This document shows positions 1-9,024 of a stretch of 64,000 bases of DNA, piece by piece. The DNA comes from an uncultured Treponema sp. GTDB lineage: Bacteria; Spirochaetota; Spirochaetia; Treponematales; Treponemataceae. The stretch is from contig CALFJF010000074.1 in NCBI GenBank assembly GCA_937877535.1, forward strand, positions 1 to 64,000, in the 5' to 3' direction. Numbering within the stretch: position 1 is the first letter of the stretch; each line of letters begins with the position of its first letter. The notes below the pieces were generated by a model. It worked only from the letters and a program-made list of their open reading frames with translations. It did no database searches and was not told the origin of the DNA. The translations under genes and the position numbers were made by a program.

Positions 1-25
1 TCCGAATGTGAACGCTTTTTCCCAT
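1..25 (-). CDS. 5' end of a minus-strand gene running off the left edge
   Basis: Only the first eight codons (MGKSVHIR) are in the window. The start is supported by a textbook ribosome binding site: read on the minus strand, GGAGGA (positions 31-36) lies six bases before the ATG at 25-23. The product cannot be identified from eight residues. The gene diverges from the polysaccharide genes to its right. Confidence 0.55.
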
Positions 26-346
26 AAAATTCCTCCAAAAAGTGAAATAGTATGTTTAAATTGTTCCACATCCGTCCCAAATAAGAGCGAATTTTATTTT
101 TGCGCCAGCATTTTTTTCACTCGCCGCCCTTCCGCAGCTCGCTCACGCTCGGTCGTCCGCTTCGCTCCCGACTGGCTTCGCCACTGCTCCACGGACGGGG
201 CGGCATTTTCCGCATAAAAAACAGTGCCACTCGCTCGCGTGCGATTTTTTCCCTTCAGACTTGAAACATTCTTAATAATGCGTTATATTTTCTCATAGCA
301 AATTTAGGGGGGAAATGCGCTAGCCACTTCTCCTCCCCCAAATCAG
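26..346. other. Intergenic region with a GC-rich island
   Basis: About 320 bases lie between the divergent gene at the left edge and the first glycosyltransferase. The outer parts are AT-rich, but roughly 117-245 is strongly GC-rich and built of repeated CGCTC/CTTCG-like words. GCCGCCC near 124 and GGGGCGGC near 198 could pair over a long distance. A run of six G lies at 307-312, just upstream of the first glycosyltransferase. I see no convincing gene, RNA or promoter here. Confidence 0.4.
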
Positions 347-2200
347 TTGGTTTTACAAATGACAAAACTGCTTCAAAAAATACTGTTTCCAAAAGATGAA
401 AAACTTCAGGCGCATTGGGGGCTGTTCTACCGTGCGCCGCGATTAGCACTCGATGCAACCTGTACCCAGTTGCACATTCCGTCTGGAACGGCGGTGGATT
501 TCGCCACCTACTTAAACGGCTTTTCGATTCAAAAATGGAAGCTGTACACGCCACTGCGCTCCGTAACGCTTCGGATTACGCTACAAGGGCGCGGGAGGAT
601 TTACGCAATCGGCTACCACTTGAATCCTGTCATGCCCGACCGACACGAGTTTTCGTCGCAGGAATTTGATTTTGCTTCTCCAACGGAAATCGTGCTTGAT
701 TTTCCGACCGAAACCAGCGAGCAGCTTTTGAGCTTTGAGATTCTGCCGTTTTCGGACACCGTGTTTTACGGCGGGGCTTTCTATGGCGATTTCGAGGAAA
801 GCGATGTGCGCGAGGTGAACCTGTGCCTTGCCACGACGACCTGCCGCAAAGAGGGGTACATCACAAAGAATGTGCGTCTCCTCAAAGAAGAGCTTCTGTC
901 CGAAGCGTCCGAAATCCGCGAGCATTTTTTTGTGCATGTGGTGGACAACGGGCGCACGCTCACAAAAGAGGAAATCGAGGGCTACCATGTGACGCTTCAC
1001 CCGAACAAGAATGTGGGCGGCTCAGGCGGATTTGCGCGCGGCATGATTGAGGCGATGCGCCAGACGCCAGAGGCAACCAATGTGCTTTTGATGGACGATG
1101 ATGTGCTTGTGCTTCCCGAAAGCATACGGCGCACCTACACGCTGCTTTCCGTGCTCAAGGACGAATGGAAAGAGGCGTTCGTCAGCGGTGCTATGCTGGA
1201 GTTCGGGGCGATGAACATCCAGCACGAGGACATCGGAACAATCACAGAACGCGGAGATTTCATTCCCGCAAAGCATTTTCCCGATATGTATTGGTTGGAA
1301 AATATTCTGAACACAAACAATGAGTTGGCGAAAATCAATAATCAATATGCCGCCTGGTGGTATTGTTGCATTCCCGTCTCGCAAATAAAGAAAAATGGTT
1401 TACCATTACCGCTTTTTATTCGGGGTGATGATAGCGAATATGGCTTGCGGTGCAGGCCTAAAATTATCACAATGACGGGTTTCTGTGTTTGGCATCTTGG
1501 TTTTGTTGGGAAATATAATGTGTCAATGGATTTTTACCAACCTATACGAAATATGTTGATAGCGAAAGCTACGACGGGAGTCATGCAAAATTCGAATATA
1601 ATCCATCGCCTAAAAAGGTTGTTCTGCAAGCAACTTCTCGAATACTGCTATAACGGCGCAGAGATTCTTCTTCTTGCACTTGAAGACTACATGAAAGGAC
1701 CTTCGTTCATCGAGCAGGACTTGGGCGAACGGCTTCTAAAAGAACACTCGGCATATAACGAAAAACTGAAGCCTCTTTCCGAATTCGACATTGAGGTACG
1801 CCTTGAGCGAGTGTACGACAATCCCCCGCTGAAGAAAATCCGAAAACTTTTCTATTACGGTACGCTCAATTTTCACTTGTTCATTCCGCGTTTTATGCTC
1901 AAAAAAGATGTCGGCGTAATCGGCTTCGACTGGAGTCACCAGAGTGGCATTCAGTATCGCCGAGAAAAATTGCTCGCCGTCAATCCGTTCGACCGCACGG
2001 CCGCCCTTCGCGTGCAGGACAGGAAACAATGCCGTAAATTGCTCCGCCGATTCTTCTGGGATTTGCTTTCGTACAAATTCCGCCACAAGAGAATCGAGCG
2101 GGCATACGCCGCAAAGCGTGACTGGCTCACGAGCGAGGAATTCTGGCTTCAGTATCTTGAGATAACTTCGCAAATGTATAGGGGGGGGGGTAACACTTAG
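347..2200 (+). CDS. GlfT2-like family 2 glycosyltransferase
   Basis: Predicted cytoplasmic glycosyltransferase for a cell-surface polysaccharide, resembling galactofuranosyltransferase GlfT2. A beta-rich N-terminal domain covers about residues 1-160. The GT-A core follows, with NVGGSGGFARG near 222, the DDD metal-binding motif at 250-252, WWYCCIP near 338, RGDDSEYGLR near 358 and a conserved WHLG. These are the signatures of the GlfT2 group; the sugar is not predictable. The start is TTG 347 or ATG 359, neither with a clear ribosome binding site, so it is uncertain. The 3' end runs through a G10 tract and stops a few codons later. Base composition drops sharply toward AT between about 1290 and 1620, suggesting a mosaic gene. 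Confidence 0.85.
   Translation: MVLQMTKLLQKILFPKDEKLQAHWGLFYRAPRLALDATCTQLHIPSGTAVDFATYLNGFSIQKWKLYTPLRSVTLRITLQGRGRIYAIGYHLNPVMPDRHEFSSQEFDFASPTEIVLDFPTETSEQLLSFEILPFSDTVFYGGAFYGDFEESDVREVNLCLATTTCRKEGYITKNVRLLKEELLSEASEIREHFFVHVVDNGRTLTKEEIEGYHVTLHPNKNVGGSGGFARGMIEAMRQTPEATNVLLMDDDVLVLPESIRRTYTLLSVLKDEWKEAFVSGAMLEFGAMNIQHEDIGTITERGDFIPAKHFPDMYWLENILNTNNELAKINNQYAAWWYCCIPVSQIKKNGLPLPLFIRGDDSEYGLRCRPKIITMTGFCVWHLGFVGKYNVSMDFYQPIRNMLIAKATTGVMQNSNIIHRLKRLFCKQLLEYCYNGAEILLLALEDYMKGPSFIEQDLGERLLKEHSAYNEKLKPLSEFDIEVRLERVYDNPPLKKIRKLFYYGTLNFHLFIPRFMLKKDVGVIGFDWSHQSGIQYRREKLLAVNPFDRTAALRVQDRKQCRKLLRRFFWDLLSYKFRHKRIERAYAAKRDWLTSEEFWLQYLEITSQMYRGGGNT
2181..2190 (+). repeat. Poly-G tract 1 (G10) near the 3' end of the GlfT2-like gene
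   Basis: Ten consecutive G. With G10 the upstream protein ends RGGGNT and stops at TAG 2198-2200. By inspection, G11 would stop at TAA directly after the tract. G9 would add 23 codons after the shortened glycine run and stop at the TGA that overlaps the next gene's ATG (ATGA at 2258-2261). Poly-G runs of this length are known slippage sites in treponemes and Campylobacter; variation here is inferred. Confidence 0.85.
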
Positions 2201-2257
2201 GCACTTGATTCCTCATGCTGTCTGCCCGAACTCAAAAATTGTTTTGGAGGCGGCAGC

Positions 2258-4147
2258 ATGAAAAAAATCAAGATTTATATATCCTGCCACACGGACTGCT
2301 ATGTTCCCAGACACCCCTTTCTTTTCCCCATACAGGTTGGGGCGGCTCTTTCCGAAAAAAAACTCCCAAATATGCTCTATGACAATACAGGCGACAACAT
2401 CTCGGCGAAGAACAGGATGTACTGCGAGCTTACGGCGCAATACTGGGTGTGGAAGAACGACACGGACGCTGACTACTACGGATTCTGGCATTACAGGCGG
2501 TACATGAATTTTTCGGACGCAGAGCTTCCGCACAACCCGTTCGAGGATGTTGAGCTGGAGTGGCTTGACGACGATTCACTCAAATTCCTCAACCTTGATG
2601 AGAATGTGATGCGGCAAAAAATCACCCAGTACGATGTGATTGCGACCACGCCCGTAGTCCTAAAGAAACTGAACAAAAACTTAAAGTCGAATCGGCACCA
2701 GTACGAACTTACGCCCTACCAGTACAAGGAAGACTTGGATGTGATGCTCGACATCATCAAGGAGAAATACCCCGAGTACTACGACATCGCAAACTACTAT
2801 CTCGACAAGTCACCTCTCGGCTACTACTGCAATATGTTCGTCATGAAGCGGGACTTGTTCCAAAAATACAGCGAATGGCTCTTCTCGATTCTTTCGGAGC
2901 ATGAAAAACGGCGCGACTACACGAACTATGATGTGACAGGCTACCGCGTGAGTGGCTACCTGGGCGAGCGGTTGTTTGCCATCTGGTATCTGCATTTGCA
3001 GAAAACGGGTACATACAAGACCTGCGACCTGCAGCGGACTCTATTCAAGAATGTTGAGAAGCAAGAGGAGACAAAGCCCGCGTTTGACCGGAACAATGTT
3101 GCCGTTGCGCTTGCCGCAAACAACTATTTTGTGCCGTATCTTGGGGTAACGCTTGCGTCGGTCGCAAAAAATTCCTCCGCGCAAAACAATTACGACATCC
3201 TTGTCCTGAGCGCGGACATTTCAGAGACAAGTAAGGCGCAGCTTCAAAAAGTCATCGCGGGACGGGGCAATTTTTCGCTCAGGTTCATAAATCCGAAGAA
3301 GAAAATAGACGGGTTCTTGCCGTACCTGCACGGGCATTTTGGGCATATAGAAACCTACTACCGCCTTATCCTGCCGGATATACTGCCGCAGTATCAGAAG
3401 GTGCTGTACCTTGACTCTGATATGGTCGTGTGCGTCGATGTAGCGCAGCTTTTTGCTGAGAATGTCGATGGTGTCTTGCTTGCCGCCTGCCATGACGCCG
3501 ACACAGCGGGCTTGTACAACGGCTGGCAAAAAGAGCGTAAGCCGTATTCCGACAGCGTGCTCGGGCTAAAATACCCATATCAGTATTTTCAGGCAGGAAC
3601 GATACTCTTCAACCTTGACGAATTTAGAAAGACATTTAGAACGAAGGACTTGCTCGACTTCGCCTCAAAGGAAAAATGGCTTTTGCAGGACCAGGACGTG
3701 CTCAACAAATTGTGCGAAGGTCGGGTCAAGTATGTGGACATGGCTTGGAATGTCATGGTTGACTACAACGGCGTTCGCATGAAAGAGATAATCGCGCTCG
3801 CACCCCAGTGGCTCAACAGAATGTACACGGAGGCGCGCAAAAATCCGAAGATAATTCACTACGCAGGCTCTCAAAAGCCGTGGCTCTACCCGGAAATGGA
3901 CTTTGGCGCGGACTTTTGGGAAGTGGCGCGGGAAACCCCTTTCTACGAGAGTCTGCTCTTCCGAACGATGCACAGGTCGGCGGTGGATGAATTTTTGTTC
4001 GGGGACGCAATAAACCGAAAAACGGAAACCAGCGCTGCAAAACGGGCGTTCAAGTACCTTAATCACAACGGAGTCAAAAAAACGGTGAAGAAAATCATAA
4101 AGACCTTAATCGGCAAAAAAGACATACGGGGGGGGGGTAAAATTTAG
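2258..4147 (+). CDS. DUF4422 plus GT8 bifunctional glycosyltransferase
   Basis: Two glycosyltransferase-like modules in one 629-residue protein. Residues 1-260 match the DUF4422 pattern (KIYISCHTD at the start, FWHYRRYM near 77, a GYLGERLF segment near 233). Residues 280-560 are a GT8 (LgtC-type) domain beginning VAVALAANNYFVPY, with the metal-binding DSD at 386-388 inside LYLDSDMVV and a late IIHYAG segment. It probably adds two sugars, or a sugar and another group, to a surface glycan. GGAGG lies a few bases before the ATG. The last codons run through a second G10 tract and end RGGGKI, almost the same ending as the gene upstream. Confidence 0.87.
   Translation: MKKIKIYISCHTDCYVPRHPFLFPIQVGAALSEKKLPNMLYDNTGDNISAKNRMYCELTAQYWVWKNDTDADYYGFWHYRRYMNFSDAELPHNPFEDVELEWLDDDSLKFLNLDENVMRQKITQYDVIATTPVVLKKLNKNLKSNRHQYELTPYQYKEDLDVMLDIIKEKYPEYYDIANYYLDKSPLGYYCNMFVMKRDLFQKYSEWLFSILSEHEKRRDYTNYDVTGYRVSGYLGERLFAIWYLHLQKTGTYKTCDLQRTLFKNVEKQEETKPAFDRNNVAVALAANNYFVPYLGVTLASVAKNSSAQNNYDILVLSADISETSKAQLQKVIAGRGNFSLRFINPKKKIDGFLPYLHGHFGHIETYYRLILPDILPQYQKVLYLDSDMVVCVDVAQLFAENVDGVLLAACHDADTAGLYNGWQKERKPYSDSVLGLKYPYQYFQAGTILFNLDEFRKTFRTKDLLDFASKEKWLLQDQDVLNKLCEGRVKYVDMAWNVMVDYNGVRMKEIIALAPQWLNRMYTEARKNPKIIHYAGSQKPWLYPEMDFGADFWEVARETPFYESLLFRTMHRSAVDEFLFGDAINRKTETSAAKRAFKYLNHNGVKKTVKKIIKTLIGKKDIRGGGKI
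4128..4137 (+). repeat. Poly-G tract 2 (G10) at the 3' end of the DUF4422/GT8 gene
   Basis: Ten consecutive G, followed by TAAAATTTAGGC. Tract 1 is followed by TAACACTTAGGC, so the two junctions look related. G10 gives a stop at TAG 4145-4147 and G11 an immediate TAA. G9 would read 13 more codons to a TGA at 4176-4178 that overlaps the ATG of the next reading frame at 4175. Confidence 0.85.
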
Positions 4148-4174
4148 GCTGCCGCTCTCCGAACAGGAGGGCGC

Positions 4175-4471
4175 ATGACGACTTTGATTCTTGCTGGCGG
4201 AAAGAACAAGTACGACTTCATTGATGTTGACGAGTTGGCGGAGATGATTGTGGCGGCAAGCGTGCAGGATGAAGTCAACGGAATCATAAATGTGTGTACA
4301 GGAAAGCCTCAATCATTAGCAGAACGGGTTGAGTCGTTTATAAAGGAACATGGGTTCAACATCAAACTCCAATACGGTGCGTTTCCAGACCGTTCTTATG
4401 ATAGTCCTGGGAAATGGGGCGATGCGACTAGAATAAAATCGATTATGAACAGAGTTCATCAGCAGAAATAA
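4175..4471 (+). pseudogene. C-terminal remnant of an NAD-dependent sugar epimerase/reductase
   Basis: Residues from about 12 onward (KYDFIDVDELAEMIVAA, then GIINVCTGKPQSLAERVE, then LQYGAFPDRSYDSP and WGDATRI) match the C-terminal third of extended SDR sugar-nucleotide epimerases or reductases. The whole N-terminal Rossmann domain, with the GxxGxxG and YxxxK motifs, is absent, so no enzyme activity is expected. The fragment begins just after poly-G tract 2 and has its own ribosome binding site (AGGAGG) and ATG. It could be a small expressed protein, but more likely it is the stump of a full-length gene cut by rearrangement. Confidence 0.75.
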
Positions 4472-4511
4472 GTATCTGGAAATTTTATTATGAAATCTTT
4501 GGGAGAGCAAG

Positions 4512-6416
4512 ATGGTATTGGGCGATAATCGAAAAAGACTTGTTATTTATTTTTTTTATGATGCAGACGGCATTGTAGACAGATATGTTCCGTTTATGCT
4601 CAATGCACTAAAACCGCATTGCACGGAAATTTTTGTTGTATGCAATGGAAAATTGACTGTTGAGGGGCGGAACATTTTCATGGAAATTAGTCCGCATCTT
4701 CTTGTCCGTGAAAACAAAGGTTTTGATGTATTGGCGTACAAAGCCGCAATAGATAATTACGGCTGGGAAAAACTTGCCCAATTCGATGAAGTCATATTCA
4801 TGAACCATACGATTATGGGACCTGTCTATCCGTTTTCAGAGTTGTTCGGTAAGATGAACGACGAGGATGTGGATTTTTGGGGAATTACCTCTTGTCACAA
4901 AGTGATGTCAAACCCTTTTGGTTGTGAATATGGTTATATTCCAGAACACATACAGAGCCATTGGATTGCTGTTCGTTCCAGTATGTTCAAAAGCCTTGAA
5001 TTCCAAAAATACTGGAATGAAATACCTGAGATAAACAGTTACGGCGATGCAGTCGGTAAGCATGAAGCGATTTTTACAAAACATTTTGAGGACATCGGCT
5101 TTACATGGAGCGTGTATGCAGATACAGATGCGAATTTCTCAGACTATCCGTTGATGAAAAACCCTGTCGAGTTATTCGAAAAATGTCATTGTCCTATATT
5201 TAAAAGAAGAAGTTTTTTTTCCCCGTATTTCCACGTGCTTTCCGACAGCGATGGAAGCCAGGGAACTCAAATCCTTGAATTCCTTGAAAATAATTCCCTA
5301 TATGACACGGACTTGATATGGGAAAACTTGTTGCGTACCAATCATCTTTCCGATATAAAAAATGCGGCGAATCTCAATTATGTGCTTTCGGCAGAAGAAA
5401 AACCCGTCACAGTTCCTCGTAAGCAGAAACTTGCACTGGTTATTCATGAATACTTTATTGACATGGTGGATTACTGCTATGGGTATGCGCTTTCAATGCC
5501 TTCTTATAGCGATATTTATATTACGACTGACTCAGTGGAGAAAAAAGAAGTCATTGAGAAAAAATTTGCAGGTGGACCATGGAATTCCGTTAAAGTGCTT
5601 CTCGTTGAGAATCGCGGACGGGATGTTTCCTCCCTGCTTGTCGGTGTCGCATCCTACTTGCAGGACTATGACCTTGTGTGCTTTATGCATGATAAAAAGG
5701 TCGGGCAGCTTAATTATGAAATAAAAGGTTTTTATTTTTCAGAGCGGTGTTTCAAGAACCTGCTTGGAACTCCTGCTCTGGTCGAACAGATAATTTCCCG
5801 TTTCGAACATGAAAAACATCTTGGCTTACTGTGCCCGCCTCCACCAAACCATGCGGATTTTTTCGGTACTTTGAGCATTGATTGGAAATGGTACTTGAAC
5901 TATGAGAATGTAAAAACATGGAAAGAAAAACTAGGGTTGTTGATTCCACTTTCGAAGGATAAGGATATTATCGCCCCCTTTGGATCGATGTTCTGGTTTC
6001 GACCGAAGGGCATGAAAAAGTTGCTTGACTATGGCTGGAAATATGAAGATTTCCCAAAAGAACCGCTCAATCAAAACGGGACACTGCATCATGCAATAGA
6101 AAGGCTTTATTCTTATGTGGAGCAGGATGCAGGATTCTATACGGCGTATGCGGTTTCAACCTGCTATGCTAAAACAGAACTGACCAACACATATTATATG
6201 TTGGGGCAGTTTGTCGATAAGTTTTTTAAATTATATGTTTACAGCGATTTCTTCGGGGTTTGCAACTTTCTTGACGCTGAAATAGCAACGAAAAATCACC
6301 CGATATTGTCATCGAAAAAAGGTCGGTATCATGCCATAAAGTTGTTGATACGCCTTTTTGTTCCTATGTTTATCTGGTTGCCGCTCAAAAAACTGTATCA
6401 AAAAATACGAGAATAA
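4512..6416 (+). CDS. Rhamnan synthesis protein F (RgpF) family glycosyltransferase
   Basis: A 634-residue protein of the RgpF family, which takes part in rhamnose-rich polysaccharide synthesis in the cytoplasm. Family features include VIYFFYDADGIVDRYVPF at residue 10 onward, VRENKGFDVLAYKAAID near 60 and FDEVIFMNHTIMGPVYP near 91. In the second half, VLLVENRGRDVSSLLVGV and DYDLVCFMHDKK repeat the same theme, so two related modules are present. GGGAGA lies before the ATG. The composition is more AT-rich than in the two genes upstream. An inverted repeat follows directly. Confidence 0.85.
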   Translation: MVLGDNRKRLVIYFFYDADGIVDRYVPFMLNALKPHCTEIFVVCNGKLTVEGRNIFMEISPHLLVRENKGFDVLAYKAAIDNYGWEKLAQFDEVIFMNHTIMGPVYPFSELFGKMNDEDVDFWGITSCHKVMSNPFGCEYGYIPEHIQSHWIAVRSSMFKSLEFQKYWNEIPEINSYGDAVGKHEAIFTKHFEDIGFTWSVYADTDANFSDYPLMKNPVELFEKCHCPIFKRRSFFSPYFHVLSDSDGSQGTQILEFLENNSLYDTDLIWENLLRTNHLSDIKNAANLNYVLSAEEKPVTVPRKQKLALVIHEYFIDMVDYCYGYALSMPSYSDIYITTDSVEKKEVIEKKFAGGPWNSVKVLLVENRGRDVSSLLVGVASYLQDYDLVCFMHDKKVGQLNYEIKGFYFSERCFKNLLGTPALVEQIISRFEHEKHLGLLCPPPPNHADFFGTLSIDWKWYLNYENVKTWKEKLGLLIPLSKDKDIIAPFGSMFWFRPKGMKKLLDYGWKYEDFPKEPLNQNGTLHHAIERLYSYVEQDAGFYTAYAVSTCYAKTELTNTYYMLGQFVDKFFKLYVYSDFFGVCNFLDAEIATKNHPILSSKKGRYHAIKLLIRLFVPMFIWLPLKKLYQKIRE

Positions 6417-6418
6417 AA

Positions 6419-6496
6419 TGGTGGTTGAGCCTGTCGAAACCACTATTTTCCCGCTTTTTATGTTTTCGATACGATATTCGGTCTACTCAACCACCA
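6419..6496. repeat. Dispersed inverted repeat, copy A
   Basis: Perfect 11-base arms TGGTGGTTGAG (6419-6429) and CTCAACCACCA (6486-6496) flank an AT-rich spacer that also contains GTCGAAA and TTTTCGATA. It lies between the RgpF-like gene and the MBOAT gene. The TTGAG...GTCGAAA...CTCAA core recurs at 38145-38201 and 56171-56239. It may act as a transcription terminator or an mRNA-stabilising hairpin. Confidence 0.7.
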
Positions 6497-6531
6497 CTTC
6501 AAGTATACATTTTTGAAATTGTGAGATAAAC

Positions 6532-7941
6532 ATGGTTTTTTCTTCGGTAATTTTTTTGTTTGCATTTTTGCCTGCCACGCTCGCAGGTTATTATGTAATC
6601 AGAAAGGATTTGCGGAATGCATTTCTTCTGCTTATGTCTCTTTTGTTTTATGCGGCAGGTGAGCCTAAGTTTGTTTTTATAATGATGGCATCAATTGCTG
6701 TAAATTACCTATTGGGGCTTTCCATTCATTTTTCATTAGATAAAAAAAATATTATCCGCCGAACACTCCTTGTCCTGACAGTTGCCGCTAATTTAGCTCT
6801 TTTGTTTTATTACAAATATTTTGATTTTACCGTTGCCAATGTAAACTGGCTTTTTCATTTTAGCATTCCATTAAAAAATATTGCGCTTCCGATTGGAATT
6901 TCATTTTTTACTTTCCAAGGGATGAGTTATGTGCTCGATGTATATATGAAAAAAGCAGAGGTGCAGAAAAATCCTCTGAATGTCGCTTTGTACATAGCAT
7001 TTTTCCCACAACTTATAGCAGGTCCGATTGTCCGTTATACGGATGTAAATATGCAGATATTTTCCCGGACAGAAAGTTTTGAGCTTTTCGGAGATGGCGC
7101 AATCAGATTTATAATCGGTTTGGCAAAAAAAATTATCCTTTCGAATCAATTTGCAGTTCTTGCAGACGTTGCATTTGACGGCAATTTAAAAACACTTTCG
7201 GTTGCCATGGCATGGCTTGGCGCATTTGCCTATGCATTTCAGATATATTTTGATTTTTCAGGCTATTCCGACATGGCAATCGGACTTGGAAAAATGTTCG
7301 GATTTAATTTTAATGAGAATTTCAACTATCCATACATCTCAAAATCGGTTCAAGATTTTTGGCGAAGATGGCACATTTCCCTTTCTTCATGGTTCAGAGA
7401 TTATGTTTATATTCCTATGGGTGGAAACAGAACCGGCAATGTTTATTTCAATCTGATTACGATTTTCTTTTTGACTGGTCTTTGGCACGGGGCTTCGTGG
7501 CATTATATTGCTTGGGGATTGTGGCACGGAATGTTCTTGTTGATTGAGCGTTTCTTTCGGACAAGAAAACTGAAGGTCTCAGTTCCAATTTTTATCAAGC
7601 ACATATATACGATTTTTGTTGTAGTTATTGGCTGGGTTCTTTTTAGGGGCAATGGACTTAAGACGTCAGCGAAATATATTTTTGCAATGTTTGGAATCGG
7701 AACAAGTCCTGACAATACCTGGACGCAATTTTATTTGCATGATTATTTTGTAACTTTTGTGATTGGCATAATCTGTGCTTTGCCAGTGATACCTTTCTTA
7801 AAATCAAAAATTGAAAAGTATCACATTGCCAACAAAATTTTGAATGTCGTAAAACCATTTTCAGTTGGATTATTGTTTGTTGTCAGTATCGCTTACACGG
7901 TAACAACGACTTACAATCCTTTTATTTATTTTAATTTTTAA
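6532..7941 (+). CDS. MBOAT family membrane-bound O-acyltransferase (AlgI-like)
   Basis: Polytopic inner-membrane O-acyltransferase, 469 residues with roughly ten membrane segments. It is expected to pass acyl groups (usually acetyl) across the membrane for polysaccharide modification. Visible family motifs are IYFDFSGYSDMAIGLGKMFG near 238, FWRRWHISLSSWFRDYVYIP near 277 and LTGLWHGASWHYIAWGLWHG near 314, with the expected catalytic histidine at about 319. AlgI-type proteins work with AlgX/AlgJ-like SGNH proteins, and two such genes lie at 9021 and 10168, so the cluster is consistent with an alginate-type O-acetylation machine. Confidence 0.9.
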   Translation: MVFSSVIFLFAFLPATLAGYYVIRKDLRNAFLLLMSLLFYAAGEPKFVFIMMASIAVNYLLGLSIHFSLDKKNIIRRTLLVLTVAANLALLFYYKYFDFTVANVNWLFHFSIPLKNIALPIGISFFTFQGMSYVLDVYMKKAEVQKNPLNVALYIAFFPQLIAGPIVRYTDVNMQIFSRTESFELFGDGAIRFIIGLAKKIILSNQFAVLADVAFDGNLKTLSVAMAWLGAFAYAFQIYFDFSGYSDMAIGLGKMFGFNFNENFNYPYISKSVQDFWRRWHISLSSWFRDYVYIPMGGNRTGNVYFNLITIFFLTGLWHGASWHYIAWGLWHGMFLLIERFFRTRKLKVSVPIFIKHIYTIFVVVIGWVLFRGNGLKTSAKYIFAMFGIGTSPDNTWTQFYLHDYFVTFVIGIICALPVIPFLKSKIEKYHIANKILNVVKPFSVGLLFVVSIAYTVTTTYNPFIYFNF

Positions 7942-7951
7942 GGAGAAAAAC

Positions 7952-9024
7952 ATGGAAAAAAAATTTAATTGGGTTACAGGACTAAAAGGAATTGGAGGAT
8001 GTGCAGTGGCTTTTTTTGGCATTGGCCAATAAAAGAAAACCAGCCTTTTTTTAATATTTTTCCGACCTTATTTCAGTATGGCTTTCTTGCCGTTGAAATG
8101 TTTTATGCCTTGTCAGGCTTCGGATTAGTTTTTGGTTATGAAAAAAAGTTGCTGAATTCTGAATTGTCATTGGGGCAATTCATGAAGAGTCGCGTGAGAA
8201 AAGTATATCCTTTATTTTTAGTTACTTTGCTTTTTACAGTCTGTGTAAATTTTTTTACTATATATTTGTAGAGAGGGGGGGGGGGGGGGCTGTTTCCCTA
8301 TTTTGATGTCTACAGATTTGTTTTGAATGTTCTTCTGCTTCATGCAGGAGTTTTTGAAACAAATCTGTCATTCAATGGTCCAAGTTGGTTCATTTCAGTT
8401 TTGATGTTTTTATATGTTTCTTTCTTCTTTGTGGTAGATAAATACATAGAAAAAAAACGGCATTTTGAAATTGAATTCGCATATTTGTTTATGTTTATTC
8501 TAGGTGGAGCTTTATATATGACTGGATGGCAATATCCTATATTTAATCAAGTTATTGGAAGGGGATTGATTAGTTTTTATGGGGGATGCGTAACTGCCAA
8601 AATTTGTGAAAAAGATTTTTCACAAAAATCGAAATATACAATAGGCTGTTTGTGCCTATTATTTATTGTATTTTCCTATATTTTTTCTCGATTGTTTGGC
8701 TATGAAAAAGTTTTAGGAAACATCTCTATGATTGCCCCTGTTGCTATTATGCCTTGTATTATATTGAGCTGCTATCATTTATCATTTTTTTGGAAAATAA
8801 TTGGAAACAGAGTTTTTGTGTTTTTAGGAAATATTTCAATGTACATATATTTAATTCATCATCCTGTTGAGTATTTGCTGATGTGTTTAAATGAGAAATT
8901 CGAACGGGGATTTAGTTATAAATCAAGATTAGTTTTTTCTTTCTTTTTCCTATTCGTAGTCGTCGTTTCATATATATTAAAATTGATATTTAGCAGACCT
9001 AGCATCAGGAGAATAGGAGTATGA
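7952..9024 (+). pseudogene. Acyltransferase-3 family membrane protein, broken or switched off at homopolymers
   Basis: The gene opens with a good ribosome binding site (AAGGAG) and ATG 7952 (MEKKFNWVTGLKGIGG), then shifts frame at a run of seven T (8011-8017). It continues in another frame (FLAVEMFYALSGFGLVFGY is typical of this family) to TAG 8269, then a G15 run, then the rest of the protein (FNGPSWFISVLMF, MYIYLIHHPVEY). One extra T at 8011 restores the first break. One extra T in the second T7 run (about 8250-8256) together with G14 or G17 restores the second, giving about 357 residues. Sequencing error in homopolymers is an alternative. It would acylate sugars at the inner membrane. Confidence 0.75.
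8275..8289 (+). repeat. Poly-G tract 3 (G15) inside the acyltransferase-3 gene
   Basis: Fifteen consecutive G in the middle of the acyltransferase-3 gene, the longest homopolymer I see in the window. As it stands, the sequence 5' of the tract (after TAG 8269) is in the same frame as the downstream half. Fifteen is also the minimum number of G that could fold into a three-layer intramolecular G-quadruplex. Confidence 0.8.

Noticed and set aside
8..217. Possible 69-residue plus-strand gene at the left edge.
   Set aside because: No ribosome binding site, low-complexity composition from the GC-rich island, and it overlaps the well-supported minus-strand start at 25.
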